NCBI RefSeq assembly: GCF_963169125.1
Contig: NC_084794.1
Location: forward strand, 72,141,665-72,205,664
From: Humulus lupulus
Taxonomy: Eukaryota; Streptophyta; Magnoliopsida; Rosales; Cannabaceae
Direction: 5' to 3'
DNA length: 64,000 nucleotides
In this document: one piece after another, positions 48,401 through 59,665 of the stretch
Layout of the letters: every line of letters begins with the position of its first letter
Numbering within the stretch: the first letter of the stretch is position 1
Notes under the pieces: model-generated
Databases searched by the model: none
The model's input: only the letters and a program-made list of their open reading frames with translations
Told to the model about the DNA's origin: nothing
Made by a program: the position numbers and the translations under genes

Positions 48401-49131
48401 CTTCCAAAAAGGCCCTAAATTTCCTCATCAACAACATAGTGTGTCAGTATGGCCTCCCCTACAAAATCGTGTCCGACAATGGGAAGCAGTTCGACAGCGC
48501 CCACTTCACGGATTTTTGCGAAAGGCACGGTGTAGTAAAGAGTTTCTCCGCAGTTGCCAGGCCTCAGGCAAACGGGCAGGCAGAAGCCGTGAAAAAAATC
48601 TTAAAGGGGACACTGAAGAAAAAGCTCCAGGCCTGTAAGAGCAAATGGCCCGAGGAACTCCCCCGCGTACTGTGGGCCTACCGGACTACCGAGAGGACGT
48701 CAACCGGGCACACCCCCTACTCGATGGTTTATGGATGCGAAGCCATCATCCCCATTGAAACGACCATCCCGTCCCATTGACGCGACACATATGATCCCAC
48801 CCAGAACCACACCTTACTCCAGGCATCGCTAGATCTCATCGAAGAGATCCAGGAAGAGTCGCAAGTGTAATTGAAGATGTACCAGGGCAAGATCGCGCGG
48901 TATTTCAACTCTAGAGTCAAGAGCCCTAAGTTTGAAACCAGCGATCTAGTCCTGCGGAGAGTCTTCCCTGCCACTCAAGATCCGGGAGTAGGGGTTCTAG
49001 GCCCTAATTGGGAGGGGCCATATGAGATCCAGCATGAGGTGTGCCCCGGAACGTACCGCTTGAAGTGGTTCAATGGTTTGGAAGTCCCGCGAGCCTGGAA
49101 CGCGGAGCACCTCCGCAAATACTATCAGTAG
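45404..49131 (+). pseudogene. Tat protease-reverse transcriptase-RNase H-aRNase H-integrase
   Basis: Protease text LVSRVLVDD-stop-SSVNLLF puts TAA (45428-45430) in the active site, where Tat proteins have Gly. Reverse transcriptase follows (WRTCIDFMDLNKACPKD, FMDAYSGYNQI, VMPFGLKNAGATYQ, YIDDMLVKS at 46580). RNase H 1 is LYLYLAVTEHAISAALVQEE ... VLTNHPLRQ. The second archaeal-type RNase H is VWKVFVDRASNENGVGAG ... KASNNEAEHEAVLAGLRLA, whose SDSQLV block is reached only after a frameshift near 47600. Integrase has HEVHEGFCGDH ... CEQCQ, GIDLVG, SDNGKQF and NGQAEAV. In-frame stops: TGA 46742 (CGA in relatives), TAG 47809, TAG 48271, TGA 48778 and TAA 48868 (CAA). Natural end TAG at 49129-49131 after EHLRKYYQ. 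Confidence 0.95.
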
Positions 49132-49390
49132 TCCTAGATCTTGTCCCAATTTAATGTTTTCGCTGTAAATAATGTATGCCTCAGGGAAAATTTTCTTTCA
49201 AACAATGAAAATGACGTGTGCAAAACGTCATAAAAGGGCTATTGTCGCAATGGAAATGTACACCTCAGGGTGAATTTCTTTCGATTTTCTTTCTCAAGTG
49301 ACCCCAGACCCGTCTCCGCTCACTTGCGGGGGGTGTCATCCCAGGTATAAACGAAATACCTGGCGGGGTGTAAGCCAAGGCTGGTCCCAC
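49132..49390 (+). other. Tat 3' non-coding leader into the repeat array
   Basis: No coding sequence. Two related stretches (GCCTCAGGGAAAATTTTCTTTC near 49168 and ACCTCAGGGTGAATTTCTTTC near 49262, each cited approximately) precede a degraded first unit of the array, which has its own small palindrome (CCAGGTATAAACGAAATACCTGG split as CCAGGTAT / ATACCTGG). Confidence 0.6.
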
Positions 49391-50856
49391 CCCGGACGAA
49401 TGGTGTCCGGGGGTATAAATTAAAGAGGACTGCGCCCAAGGCCGGTCCCGCCCCGGACGAACGATGTCCGGGGGTATAACAAAGAGGACCGAGCTCAAGG
49501 CCGGTACTGCCCCAGAAGAACGGTGTCCGGGGGTATAAAACAAAGAGGACCGCGCCCACGGCTGGTCCTGCCCCGGACGAACGATGTCCGGGGGTATAAA
49601 TTAAAGAGGACCTCCCCCAAGGCCGGTCCCACCCCGGACGAACGATGTCTGGGGGTATAACAAAGAGGACTGGGCCTACGGCCGTTCCCGCCCCGGACGA
49701 ACGATGTCCGGGGGTATAACAAAGAGGATCGAGCTCAAGGCCGGTCCTGCCCCGGACGAACGGTGTCCGGGGGTATAAAACAAAGAGGACCGCGCCTACG
49801 GCCGGTCCCGCCTCGGACGAACGATTTCCGAGGGTGTAAATTAAAGAGTACCGCGCTCAAGGCCGGTCCCGCCCCGGAAAAACGATGTCCAGGGGTTTAA
49901 CAAAGAGGACCGAGCTCAAGGCCGGTCCTGCCCCGGACGAATGGTGTCCGGGGGTATAAAATAAAGAGGACCGCGCCACGGCCGGTCCCGCCCCGGATGA
50001 ACGATGTCCGGGGGTATAAATTAAAGAGAACCGCGCCCAAGGCTGGTCCCGCCCCGGACGAACGAGGTCCGGGGGTATAACAAAGAGGACCGCGCCTACG
50101 GCCGGTCCCGCCCCGGACGAACGATGTCCAGGGGTATAACAAAGAGGACCGAGCTCAAGGCCGGTCCTGCCCCAGATGAACGGTGTCCAGGGGTATAAAA
50201 CAAAGAGGACCGCGCCTACGGCCGGTCCTGCCCCGGACGAACGGTGTCCGGGGATATAAATTAAAGAGGACCGCGCCCAAGGCCGGCCCCGCCCTAGACG
50301 AACGATGTCCGGGAGTATAAAAAGGAGGGACTGCGCCTAAGGCTGGTCCCACTCCGGACGAGTAGTGTTTGGGGGTATAAAATAAAGAGGACTGCGCCTA
50401 CGGCCGGTCCCGCCCCGGACGAACGGTGTCAGGGGGTATAAATTAAAGAGCTCCCGCGCTCCAGGCCGGTCCTGCCCCGGACGAACGATGTCCGGGGGTA
50501 TAAATTAAAGAGGACCGCGCTCAAGGCCGGTCCCGCCCCGGACGAACGATGTCCGGGGGTATAACAAAGAGGACCGAGCTCAAGGCCGGTCCTGCCCCGG
50601 ACGAACGGTGTCTAGGGGTATAAAATAAAGAGGACCGCGCCCACGGCTGGTCCCGCCCTGGACGAACGATGTCCGGGGTATAAATTAAAGAGGACCGCGC
50701 TCAAGGCCGGTCTCGCCTCGGACGAACGATGTCCGGGGGGTATAACAAAGAGGACCGAGCTCAAGGCCGGTCCTGCCCCGGACGAACGATGTCCGGGGTA
50801 TAATAAAGAGAGGACCCTCCCGAGGCCAGTCCACTCCGGGCGAACGATGCCCAATC
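49391..50856 (+). repeat. Tat minisatellite: about 24 units of 58-62 bp, each with a stem-loop
   Basis: Each unit carries CCCCGGAC, a 7-base GAACGAT or GAACGGT loop, then GTCCGGGG, a perfect 8-bp stem in the typical copy (for example 49571-49593). Next come GGTATAAA or GGTATAAC, an A-rich AAAGAGGACCG, and a GCTCAAGGCCGGTCC or GCCTACGGCCGGTCC linker. Three subtypes (A: TATAAATTAAAG; B: TATAACAAAG with GAGCTCAAGG; C: TATAAAAYAAAG with GCGCC) follow in A-B-C order, sometimes with an extra B. This makes a higher-order period near 180 bp, or 240 bp with the extra unit. Tandem repeats between pol and the 3' LTR are a known Tat/Ogre trait. Confidence 0.93.
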
Positions 50857-51198
50857 CGGAAAAATTGACTTCCGGAATACGAAAACATCTGGCTTGCCCC
50901 AAGGCAAAGGCAGGGCCTAACAACTGGTGAAAGGAGAGCAAATCTCCGAGTTAAACCGAGCCTCGAGGGCCCTGGACTGAGTGCCAAGTCTAGAGACTTG
51001 GAAAATTAAGTCGTTGGGACTAGTCCCGGCCGTTGGAACCGGAACTAAGCCTCCTGTATTCAGTTGGTCGCGGCAACTAGACGAAATTTCTACTGAACAA
51101 TAAAAGGAAGCTTTCGTAAAAACTAAAGAGAGTAGCAGTGTGTTAAATATTATTACAAACCAAAAACACTAACAAAAATACAAGGCCGGTGTTCGGGC
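50857..51198. other. Non-coding DNA between the array and the antisense gene
   Basis: No supported gene. It would be the 3' untranslated side of the antisense gene. It starts with a worn last repeat unit (GGGC, GAACGAT, GCCC at 50838-50852) and contains TTCCGG palindromes near 50857-50877. Confidence 0.55.
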
Positions 51199-53730
51199 CT
51201 ACAGCGCATCCGCCCGGAGGTCCGCGTCCTCCCTCTCCTTGGCCTCGTACTCGACCCGCTTTGATTCAGGATCAGGAAAGACGAGAAGGTTCATATTCTT
51301 ATCCTTGCACCAGGCCATGTAGATGGCCTCATCAAAGGTGACATCCAGTAGACCCTCTGCCTCCTCCTTTTCCTTGCGGGTCATCTCATGCGCCGCCTTC
51401 TCCTGAAGCAGAGAGTCGCCCAATTCGCAGACTCGGGCTTTCAAGGCTAGGATCTCCTCCTTGTCCAGGGCAGATTGCGCCGCGGCCGTCTCCAAGAGCG
51501 TCGCCCGTTCATCGGCATCCTTTGTCTTCTGGGACAACTCGTCTACCAACTCGGCCTTGGCGCGGCCGAGCTCCCCGCGCTCCGCCTTCACGCGGGCCAC
51601 TTCTTCCTGGAGATGGGTCGTCTCCCGGCCAAGGGTCTCCTTGACGACCTCCCTCTGGTTCACAGCCGCCTCTAGCTCCAGCTCGGCCGTCTCCATCTTT
51701 ATGGCCAGCTCGGCCACCAGATCAGCACTCCTCTGGGACAACAGATCAACCTGTAGCAAAGAAAAGTTAGAAAATAAAACCACCATCAACAAATGCTGGA
51801 AAGAGTATAAGAGAAGTGAAAATTACTGCGGTGACCTGGTGGCGGAGAGCCTGGGAGATGAACAGCACGTCCGGGTTGGCTATCGTGGCGTACCTCTTCT
51901 GCTGAAGGTTGGACATAGTGCTCCCAACCTGATCCAGCAGATCAGCCGCCATGGGGGCAATGTCCTGACCGAGCTTTGGGCGGAAGCCCGCTTCGGCGAC
52001 TAGCCGGTCCACGATCGGCTGGGGAACGCTGAACTCTACAGGACGATCCGAGAACTTGACCTGATGACGAATCGTCACGGCCTTATAAGCATCGTCCCTC
52101 CAGCACCGGTCATTTTCCCAGGTCCGGTTGACCAGCCGGGACTGCTCGTCCCGCAAGGCGGACTCCCCCTCCTCGAGAAGAGTTGGGCGGAGGGGAAGAA
52201 CTGGCGGTGCAGGGATTTCCTTCGCGGTCAGCCGACTCTCCCCGTGCGACTCCTCAGTTGAGCCCGCCCGCGTCATCCGGGGCCTCTTCCCGAGGTTGCC
52301 TTCCTCGGCATGGACTTCCGGGCCCCTCTTCTCGGAGCTCCAGCTGACGGCTTCGCCCGCCTCCAAATCGATCACGGGGGGCTGGTCAGAAGCGATGTCT
52401 GCAATAGGCTCCATGGCCTGGAATGGAACCACGGCCAGAGCTTCGCCTGGACAGGGCCCAATCCCGGGTGCTTCACTGGTGGGGGTGGGCTCTGTGCCCA
52501 TCACTTCGTTTGTTTTCCAGGCCGCCTTCTTGGCCGCCCGGTCCTTGATGAGTCTCCTCATTTCACGGGTCGGGTTAGACATGTCAGAATCCTCTGCTAA
52601 AGTATAGAAAAAGGAGTTAGGACGGTTAGCCAAACAGATGAAAAAACACAAAGCAGTAAAAAACGGCCCGGGACGAACCCTCATCTAGGCCCCGGGCGAG
52701 ACTCAATTCCCTTAAAGCGAACGAATGGATCCGACCTCCTACATCTTCCAGGTTCAGAAACCCCCCGTACTGGAGGAACCCAGATAAGAACATTAGGATC
52801 TCTGATCCTACAGGGACGGGAGATGAAGGCCTCATCTCCCCATCGGCCCCAAACACGGGGCCCGGCGGTATTAGCCTATCCCTAGCGAAGTCCCCGACTT
52901 GGGGAGCATAAGTTAAGATTAAAGGGGAGTTACCTCACCCCAATACGCTAGCCCCGGGAGTCCCGACGTTTGGTAGGGCATCTTCAAAAAGCTCCTCCAG
53001 CTCTTCCGAGGTGGCCGCTTCGGCCGGGAGCTGGTTCTTCTTACGCTGGGCCGCGTCGGCCCGCACCGCTCTCACCACCGTGGCAATGTGGTCGAGGGTC
53101 AACTGCTCCCGGACGTCGGCGTTCTTCTCGCATGGGATGCCCCGAAGGCTCGTGATAACAATGGTTTGGGTGGCCGCGAGCATCCCAATTAGCCGGAGGT
53201 TGTCGTCCCTGACGTAGCCCCCTACGTCTAGATCCTCCGTGGTCAACTTAGCATAATATCTCCTCCTTTCCAGGAGGAAATCGGTAAGGGGGGTTTGAAC
53301 GACGGGCCCTGTGACTCGGAAGACATGGTAAGAGACGAGTAGAAAAGATTAATAAAAGGGAGAGGTCCAGAGGATACTTACCCACTCGCTTGAAGTCCAA
53401 CAGCAGTGTGGGGTTCTTGTCAATGAGGAACCCGGATGTCATGAACCAGTAATGCCTGACGTCCGGGGGGTGCCTCCAGGAGCTGGTAGGAGCAGGATAG
53501 CCGCTCCGCGGCTGCAGCCTGTAAAAGTTGTCCAGGGTCTTGTTTTTGTCGTTGACCTGCGGCACCAGCTTGTAGAAGTACAAGACTTCCGCAGGGGTAG
53601 GCTCCGCGATCTCCTTCGCGACGCAAAACACCCTCCACCTAGCAAGTAGGCGATACGCTTACGGCAACAGCTGGAACGGTGCGATCCCTACGTACGTCAG
53701 GAACCGCACGAAATAGTCATGAAGCGGGAG

Positions 53731-53735
53731 CGTAG
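53731..53735. repeat. Left target site duplication of the chromovirus (CGTAG)
   Basis: CGTAG precedes TGTCACGGGC at 53736 and is repeated at 59661-59665 after ...CACGCCACA. Confidence 0.94.
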
Positions 53736-54349
53736 TGTCACGGGCCGGCTATTTGGGGATTCCAACTAGACGGAACGTGCGGCACTTGCAGACTCTTCAA
53801 GCTAGCAAGTCAGCCTACAACGCACACCTACAGGCAAACAGACTCAGCGGTTAGCCACATACACATCTCGGACATGCAACGGGCAATAACGAAGTATGAG
53901 CAAGCACAAAGCAAGTCATTCCTAGGAACGTCCACACAACACAAAGCACACAACAAGGAAAGTGGCACACAAAGGCCCAACGAAGGTAACAAACAAGTAA
54001 CACATAAGCAACAAGGAAGTACACAGGGGCAAGTATGGATAAATGTTATTTCATTAATATATAGCCTTGATAGGGCAAGGGAGTACACAGCTTTGGCCCC
54101 TATCTGCTGATGGCCATGGTGCTTCCCTAAGTCACCAGGTCACCTCCCCCTAAGGAGCCTTCTAGGGAAATAAAGTCTTCCCAGGAACATATATGATTTT
54201 TGTCTGGGAGACATATGCAATATTACAAAACTGCCACTACCCTATCCCATGAGGTTTCTTGGTGCAAGACTTGACTAATGATCAAGCACCAAGGCATGCT
54301 CATTACAAAATGGCCCCATGTGGGTGTGCCAAAGGGGCAGCACGCCACA
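53736..54349 (-). repeat. Chromovirus 3' LTR
   Basis: TGTCACGGGCCGGC ... GCAGCACGCCACA on the plus strand; direct repeat of 59047-59660. It has a TATATATTAATG stretch (minus strand, near 54060) as possible promoter in each copy. Confidence 0.95.
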
Positions 54350-54360
54350 CTCTCCCCCAC

Positions 54361-57300
54361 TCAATCCTTCGGCGCCCTCGACGAAGTAGCTTGTAGATCT
54401 TCAATCTTCTGCGTGAGCTTCTTCAAGTCTTCCACCCTTTCCCAGCTGATCTCGTCGTCAGCGAGCCCCTTCCATTTTACCAGATATTCTTTATGCTTTT
54501 TACGGTCAGTGGTGACCGTCCTTTCCGCCAGGATTTCTTCAGGTTGACGCTTGCTCCTTGGCTGAACGATGACTCCTCCTCTGGTTGACTGGTTGCGCGC
54601 TGGATTTGCTGGATCTTCGTGATACGGCTTCAAGTTGCTGACATGAAGGGCCGGGTGTATCTTCATCTAGGCTGGTAGTTCGACTTTGTATGATGTTAGG
54701 CCAGCTTTTGAGATGATTGAGACCGGACCCTCGTATTTGCGGACGAGTCTGATGTCTTTGTCCCCTCGGAATCTTAATTGTTCGGGCCTCAGCTTGATTA
54801 ACACTAAGTCACCTGCTTTGAACTCCAGTGGTATGCGCTTCTGATCAGCCCACTTCTTCATTCTTTTCGATGCTTTTTCTAAATAAGCTCGGGCAATCTC
54901 TGTCGTTTTCTTCCAGTCTTTTGTGAAGTGAAAGGCTCGCGGGTTTCGACCGCGATATTCATCCACTTTGTGGGGTAACAGTGGCTGCTGTCCATTAACA
55001 ACTTCAAAAGGGCTCTTATTCGACGAAGAACTCTTTTGAGAGTTGAAACAAAATTGAGCTACATCGAGTAGTTGCGGCCAATTCTTCTGATTGGCATTGA
55101 CAAAGTGGCGCAAGTACTCCTCCAACATCCCGTTGAATCTTTCTGTCTGCCCATCTGTCTGCGGATGGTAGCTCGAGGAAATGTTCAGTTGTGACCCCAA
55201 GAGATTGAACAGTTCGGACCAAAAGGTCCCAGTGAATCTTCCATCTCGGTCACTAACAATATTCTGGGGCACTCCCCAATATTTGACAATGTGTTTGAAA
55301 AATTGTCTGGCTGTCTCTTCTGCCGAACAGTACTTCGACACTGGGATGAATGTTGCATACTTCAAGAATCTATCCACGACCACCAAGATCGCACTTAAAT
55401 CTCCTGTCTTCGGAAGACTGGTGATAAAGTCAAGCGACACACTCTCCCATGGCCGGCTTGGGACTCGCAAGGGCTCCAACAACCCAGGTGTCTTGTTCCT
55501 ATCGACCTTGTCTTGCTGGCAGACCAGACAGGTCTTGGTGTACTCCACTACATCGTCTCGCATTTGTGGCCAGTAGTATCCCTGCTTCAAGAGGGCATGG
55601 GTTCTCTGCCACCCTGGATGACCTGCCCACAGAGTGTCATGACACTCGCTTAGTAAGGTCCTTCGCAAATCTCCAGCTTTCGGAACATACAAGCGCCCCC
55701 CTTTAGCCCACAGAAGATCATCCTCCACCCAGAACTGGCGAGTCTTGCCTTCTTTTACGAGCTTCAGGATGGTCCTGACAACTGGGTCTTTCTCCAGGTT
55801 TTCTTTAATGCGTTCCTTGAGTGGAGTGTTCACCACGCTAGCCGATAAACTAGCCATGATCTTTAGAGTCGCCAACTCCGCTTTGCGACTCAAGGCGTCA
55901 GCTGCCTGGTTCAAGCGTCCTGCCCTGTGCTCAAAACGGAAGTCGAATTCCGCCACAAACTCCTGCCATCGAGCCTGCTTAGGGGTCAGCTTCGGCTGAG
56001 TAAGGAAATGACTCACAGCTGCATTAACCGTCTTCACCACGAACTTTGACCCCAGCAAGTAATGCCTCCACACTCGCAAGCAATGTATAACTGCGAGGAG
56101 CTCCTTCTCCTGGGCAGTATACCTCCTCTCAGCTTCAGACAGCTTGCGACTTTCGTATGCAACCGGGTGGTCCTCTTGTACTAGTACCCCTCCCAGAGCA
56201 TAATCTGATGCATCTGTCTGTACTTTGAAGGGCTTGCTAATAGTTGGCAAGGCAAGAACAGGATCCTTCATCATGGCTTCTTTCAAACTCCTGAACGCTT
56301 CAGCACACTTGTCAGTCCACGCCCAAATCACACCCTTTTTCAGAAGCTAGGTCAAGGGTGTCGCCCTTCTTGAGTAACCGTCCACAAATCGTCTATAGTA
56401 GCTGGCTAGACCCAAGAAAGAGCGGAGTTCTTTCACGTTTGTGGGGGCTTTCCATTCCTGGATTGCCCTCACCTTCTCCAGATCCATACGAATACGGCCA
56501 CGTTCCACCACGTGGCCTAAGAACTTGATGCTCTCCTGTGCGAACGAGCATTTCTCTCGCTTCACATATAGCTGGTTCTCTCTCAACTTCTGAAACACTT
56601 GAGCCAAGTGTTCTTGATGTTCTTCAATCGAGGCGCTATAAACCACGATGTCATCCAAGTACACCACCACGAACTTATCTAGATACTCGTGGAATACTTG
56701 GTTCATTAGTGTACAGAAGGTAGCAGGTGCGTTTGTCAACCCAAACGGCATTACTCGAAACTCAAATGCTCCGTATCGAGTAACACACGTAGTTTTTGGT
56801 TCATCCCCATCTGCAATCTGCACCTGATAATAGCCCGATCTCAAGTCCAACTTTGTGAAGTATTTGGCTCCACTTAGCTGGTCGAACAAATCAGTGATTA
56901 GAGGAATGGGGTATGTGTTGCGAACTGTCACCTTATTGAGAGCCCTATAGTCGATGCACAGTCTCAAGCTCCCATCGTGCTTCTTCTGGAATAGCACCGG
57001 TGCGCCATATGGCGCCTTCGACGGTCTGATGAAGCCTGCCTCCAATAGCTCTTTTAATTGATTCCTCAATTCTTCTAGCTCAGAGGGTGCCATTCTGTAT
57101 GGCGCTTTTGTTGGAGGTTTCGCTCCAGGGACCAGCTCTATCTGGTGATCAATCCCCCTCTTTGGTGGCAAGGCTTTGGGGAGTTTATCTGGCATCACAT
57201 CCCCATACACCTTCAAGACCCTCGTAATTTCTAGTGGAACAATTTCTTCCAATACTTCTTCGAACACGGTGGGTACAGCTACATAAGTCGGCTCCTGCTT

Positions 57301-59001
57301 CCTCACACCCTTCTTGAACTGTAAAGCTGATAGAAGCTTCACAGCAGGGGGTGGCTTCACCTTTGCAGGTACCATTGAAGGAGTCTCTCCCATTATGAGT
57401 ACGCTTCCAGTGGCAGGAATTGGAATGGCACCTTTCTCGGTTAGAAAGTCCATTCCCAAAACTACATCGAAGTCGTCCATATGGACGACCACCAAATCAG
57501 TCTGCCCTTCCCACGTGTCGATCTTCACTTTTACCCCTCTAGCCACGCCAGATGTGGCCAAGGCTTTGGAGTTGACCGCCTTCATGCGGCCTGCATCTTT
57601 CTCCAGCTTTAGTCCCAGTCGCTTTGCTTCGAGTTCAGAGATAAAGTTGTGGGTGGCGCCAGTATCAATCATCACGCTTTTGGCAGGCTTTCCATTGATA
57701 GCGACATCCACGAACATTAGCCCTTTCCCCAGGGTCTTCTTCCCTTTCTCGCCATGCTTCTTGAGAGCGTTCAACAGGCGGACAGCGCCCATGTGCGCGT
57801 ACTCTTCTTCTTCCTCTTCTCCTTCACGCTGTTGTTCTTGGCCAATGAGGGCATTTATCTTGCCCCGGAATTGGCAAACTGCCGACTTGTGTGGGCCTTT
57901 GCAAATCCAACAAGCTAGCGGCTTCTTCCCTACAGCAGCATCTGTCCCACTGGAAGAATTGGACTCAGCTGTCCTCTTCTCTCCCCCACTCTTACCCTGC
58001 CAGGACTTCCCAGACTTCTTACTCCCGGCGCAACTTGAGCTGGCTGGAGGGGTAGCCCTTTTCGGCAGGCTACTCTCCGGAGTGTAGTCTGTTAAGCGTT
58101 CGGCAGCAGCTTGAGCGGTGGCTAGATCAGTCACCCGCTGTCTTTGAAGTTCTTGCTTGGCCCATGGTTTCAATCCCTCGAGGAAGCAGAAGAGCCTGTC
58201 CACTTCGGACATGTCTTTAATATCGAGCATCAGTCCCGAAAATCTCTTTACATACTCTCGGACTGTCCCGACTTGTTTAAGCTCTCGTAACTGGCGACGA
58301 GCTATGTAAGCTACATTTTCTGGCAGAAACTGCGTCTTTAATTCCCTCTTCAGGTCCGCCCAAGATGTGATGGTACACCTGCCATTCTCTATATCATCAT
58401 ATTTGGTCCTCCACCACACTTTGGCATCCCCCGACAAATACATGGTAGCCATGGCGACCTTTCCATCATCCGAATCGGCCCGCACGACTCTAAAGTAATG
58501 TTCCATGTCAAAGAGGAAATTCTCCAAATCCTTTGCGTCTCTGGCCCCATTATAGGGCCTCGGCTCGGGTACTTTGGCTCGGCCATATTCCATACCTATC
58601 AGCCCTGTTGCAGGGGCATTCCCAACCGCTCGCATGGTCAGGTTTACCTTGGCAGATAGCTCAGCCATTTCTTCTCTGAGCACACCGACTGCCTCCCTGC
58701 AATCTTCCGTCGTGTCATTTATTGAAACTTCTTGTTCCTTTAGCATGCGCTCCACTGCCGCGATGCGCTCTTCCCACCGCGGGGAAACAGAAGTACTTGT
58801 TGGAGTGTTTCTTTTCTCCAACGCAATAATTCTGGATAGAAGAACATCATTCTCCTTCTCCAACGCAGCTATGCGATTGTTTGCATCAGACGATCCCGAG
58901 TCCTGACTTGTAGAGGAAAGATCCTTGACCCTCTCGTCCAGGCCATCCAGTTCCCCTACTCGCTTCTCAAGAGCTTCGATCCTCTGAGTGTTGCTCACCA
59001 T
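54361..59001 (-). pseudogene. Chromovirus gag-pol polyprotein, 1,547 codons with two premature stops
   Basis: I choose ATG at 59001 ([15 protein letters not shown]), 31 bases past the primer-binding site; upstream codons lie in that site. In order: coiled-coil N terminus, gag core ([27 protein letters not shown]), knuckle [13 protein letters not shown] (from residue 364), protease [10 protein letters not shown] (Asp446), reverse transcriptase ([19 protein letters not shown] at 781-784), RNase H (VQTDASDYALGGVL, AQEKELLAVI), integrase (HDTLWAGHPGW ... CLVCQQDK; SLDFITSLP; VSDRDGRF; TDGQTERFN) and a chromodomain (KKHKEYLVKWKGL ... ISWERVEDL). TAG at 56349-56347 sits between reverse transcriptase and RNase H; TAG at 54669-54667 stands before MKIHP, where relatives have Trp. 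In RNase H the third catalytic Asp is Val (K-T-V-N-A-A-V). Otherwise one unbroken frame. Confidence 0.95.
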
Positions 59002-59031
59002 AGTGTGTTTTTGCCAAGCGCTTTCTAACTT

Positions 59032-59044
59032 GGCTCTGATACCA
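59032..59044 (-). promoter_or_regulatory. Chromovirus primer-binding site
   Basis: TGGTATCAGAGCC on the minus strand is the exact complement of the plant initiator-Met tRNA 3' end. It is two bases from the 5' LTR. Confidence 0.93.
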
Positions 59045-59046
59045 AC

Positions 59047-59660
59047 TGTCACGGGCCGGCTATTTGGGGATTCCAACTAGACGGAATGTGCGACACTTGC
59101 AGACTCTTCAAGCTAGCAAGTCAGCCTACAACGCACACCTACAGGCAAACAGACTCAGCGGTTAGCCACATACACATCTCGGACATGCAACGGGCAATAA
59201 CGAAGTATGAGCAAGCATAAAGCAAGTCATTCCTAGGAACATCCACACAACACAAAGCACACAACAAGGCAAGTGGCACACAAAGGCCCAACGAAGGTAA
59301 CAAACAAGTAACACATAAGCAACAAGGAAGTACACAGGGGCAAGTATGGATAAATGTTATTTCATTAATATATAGCCTTGATAGGGCAAGGGAGTACACA
59401 GCTTTGGCCCCTATCTGCTGATGGCCATGGTGCTTCCCTAAGTCACCAGGTCACCTCCCCCTAAGGAGCCTTCTAGGGAAATAAAGTCTTCCCAGGAACA
59501 TATATGATTTTTGTCTGGGAGACATATGCAATATTACAAAACTGCCACTACCCTATCCCATGAGGTTGCTTGGTGCAAGACTTGACTAATGATCAAGCAC
59601 CAAGGCATGCTCATTACAAAATGGCCCCATGTGGGTGTGCCAAAGGGGCAGCACGCCACA
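59047..59660 (-). repeat. Chromovirus 5' LTR
   Basis: Near-identical direct repeat of 53736-54349; the primer-binding site lies directly to its left, which fixes the element's direction. Confidence 0.95.
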
Positions 59661-59665
59661 CGTAG
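59661..59665. repeat. Right target site duplication of the chromovirus (CGTAG)
   Basis: Exact repeat of 53731-53735. Confidence 0.94.

Larger units (their letters stand above)
53736..59660 (-). mobile_element. Chromovirus (Ty3/gypsy) nested in the Tat element
   Basis: This 5,925-bp element has two 614-bp LTRs (53736-54349 and 59047-59660) differing at six sites by eye, and an exact TSD CGTAG. On the minus strand the initiator-Met primer-binding site TGGTATCAGAGCC (59044-59032) sits two bases from the 5' LTR. The purine tract GAGTGGGGGAGAG (54362-54350) adjoins the 3' LTR. A C-terminal chromodomain places it among chromoviruses. The domain text suggests the Galadriel branch, from memory only. 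It interrupts the Tat antisense gene. Confidence 0.97.

Noticed and set aside
49391..50856. Regularly spaced repeats resembling a CRISPR array
   Set aside because: The whole 58-62-base unit repeats, with no unique spacers. The location inside a plant retrotransposon and the lack of cas genes rule it out.
49265..50987. Long minus-strand open frames (YPRTSFVRGG-type repeats) across the array
   Set aside because: They are by-products of the stop-poor GC-rich repeat. Several frames are open at once and none has a stable start or known domain.
57314..58087. 257-residue plus-strand ORF opposite the chromovirus polyprotein
   Set aside because: Lies antisense to the gag knuckle and protease. It has Ser/Phe/Pro-rich shadow composition and no domain.
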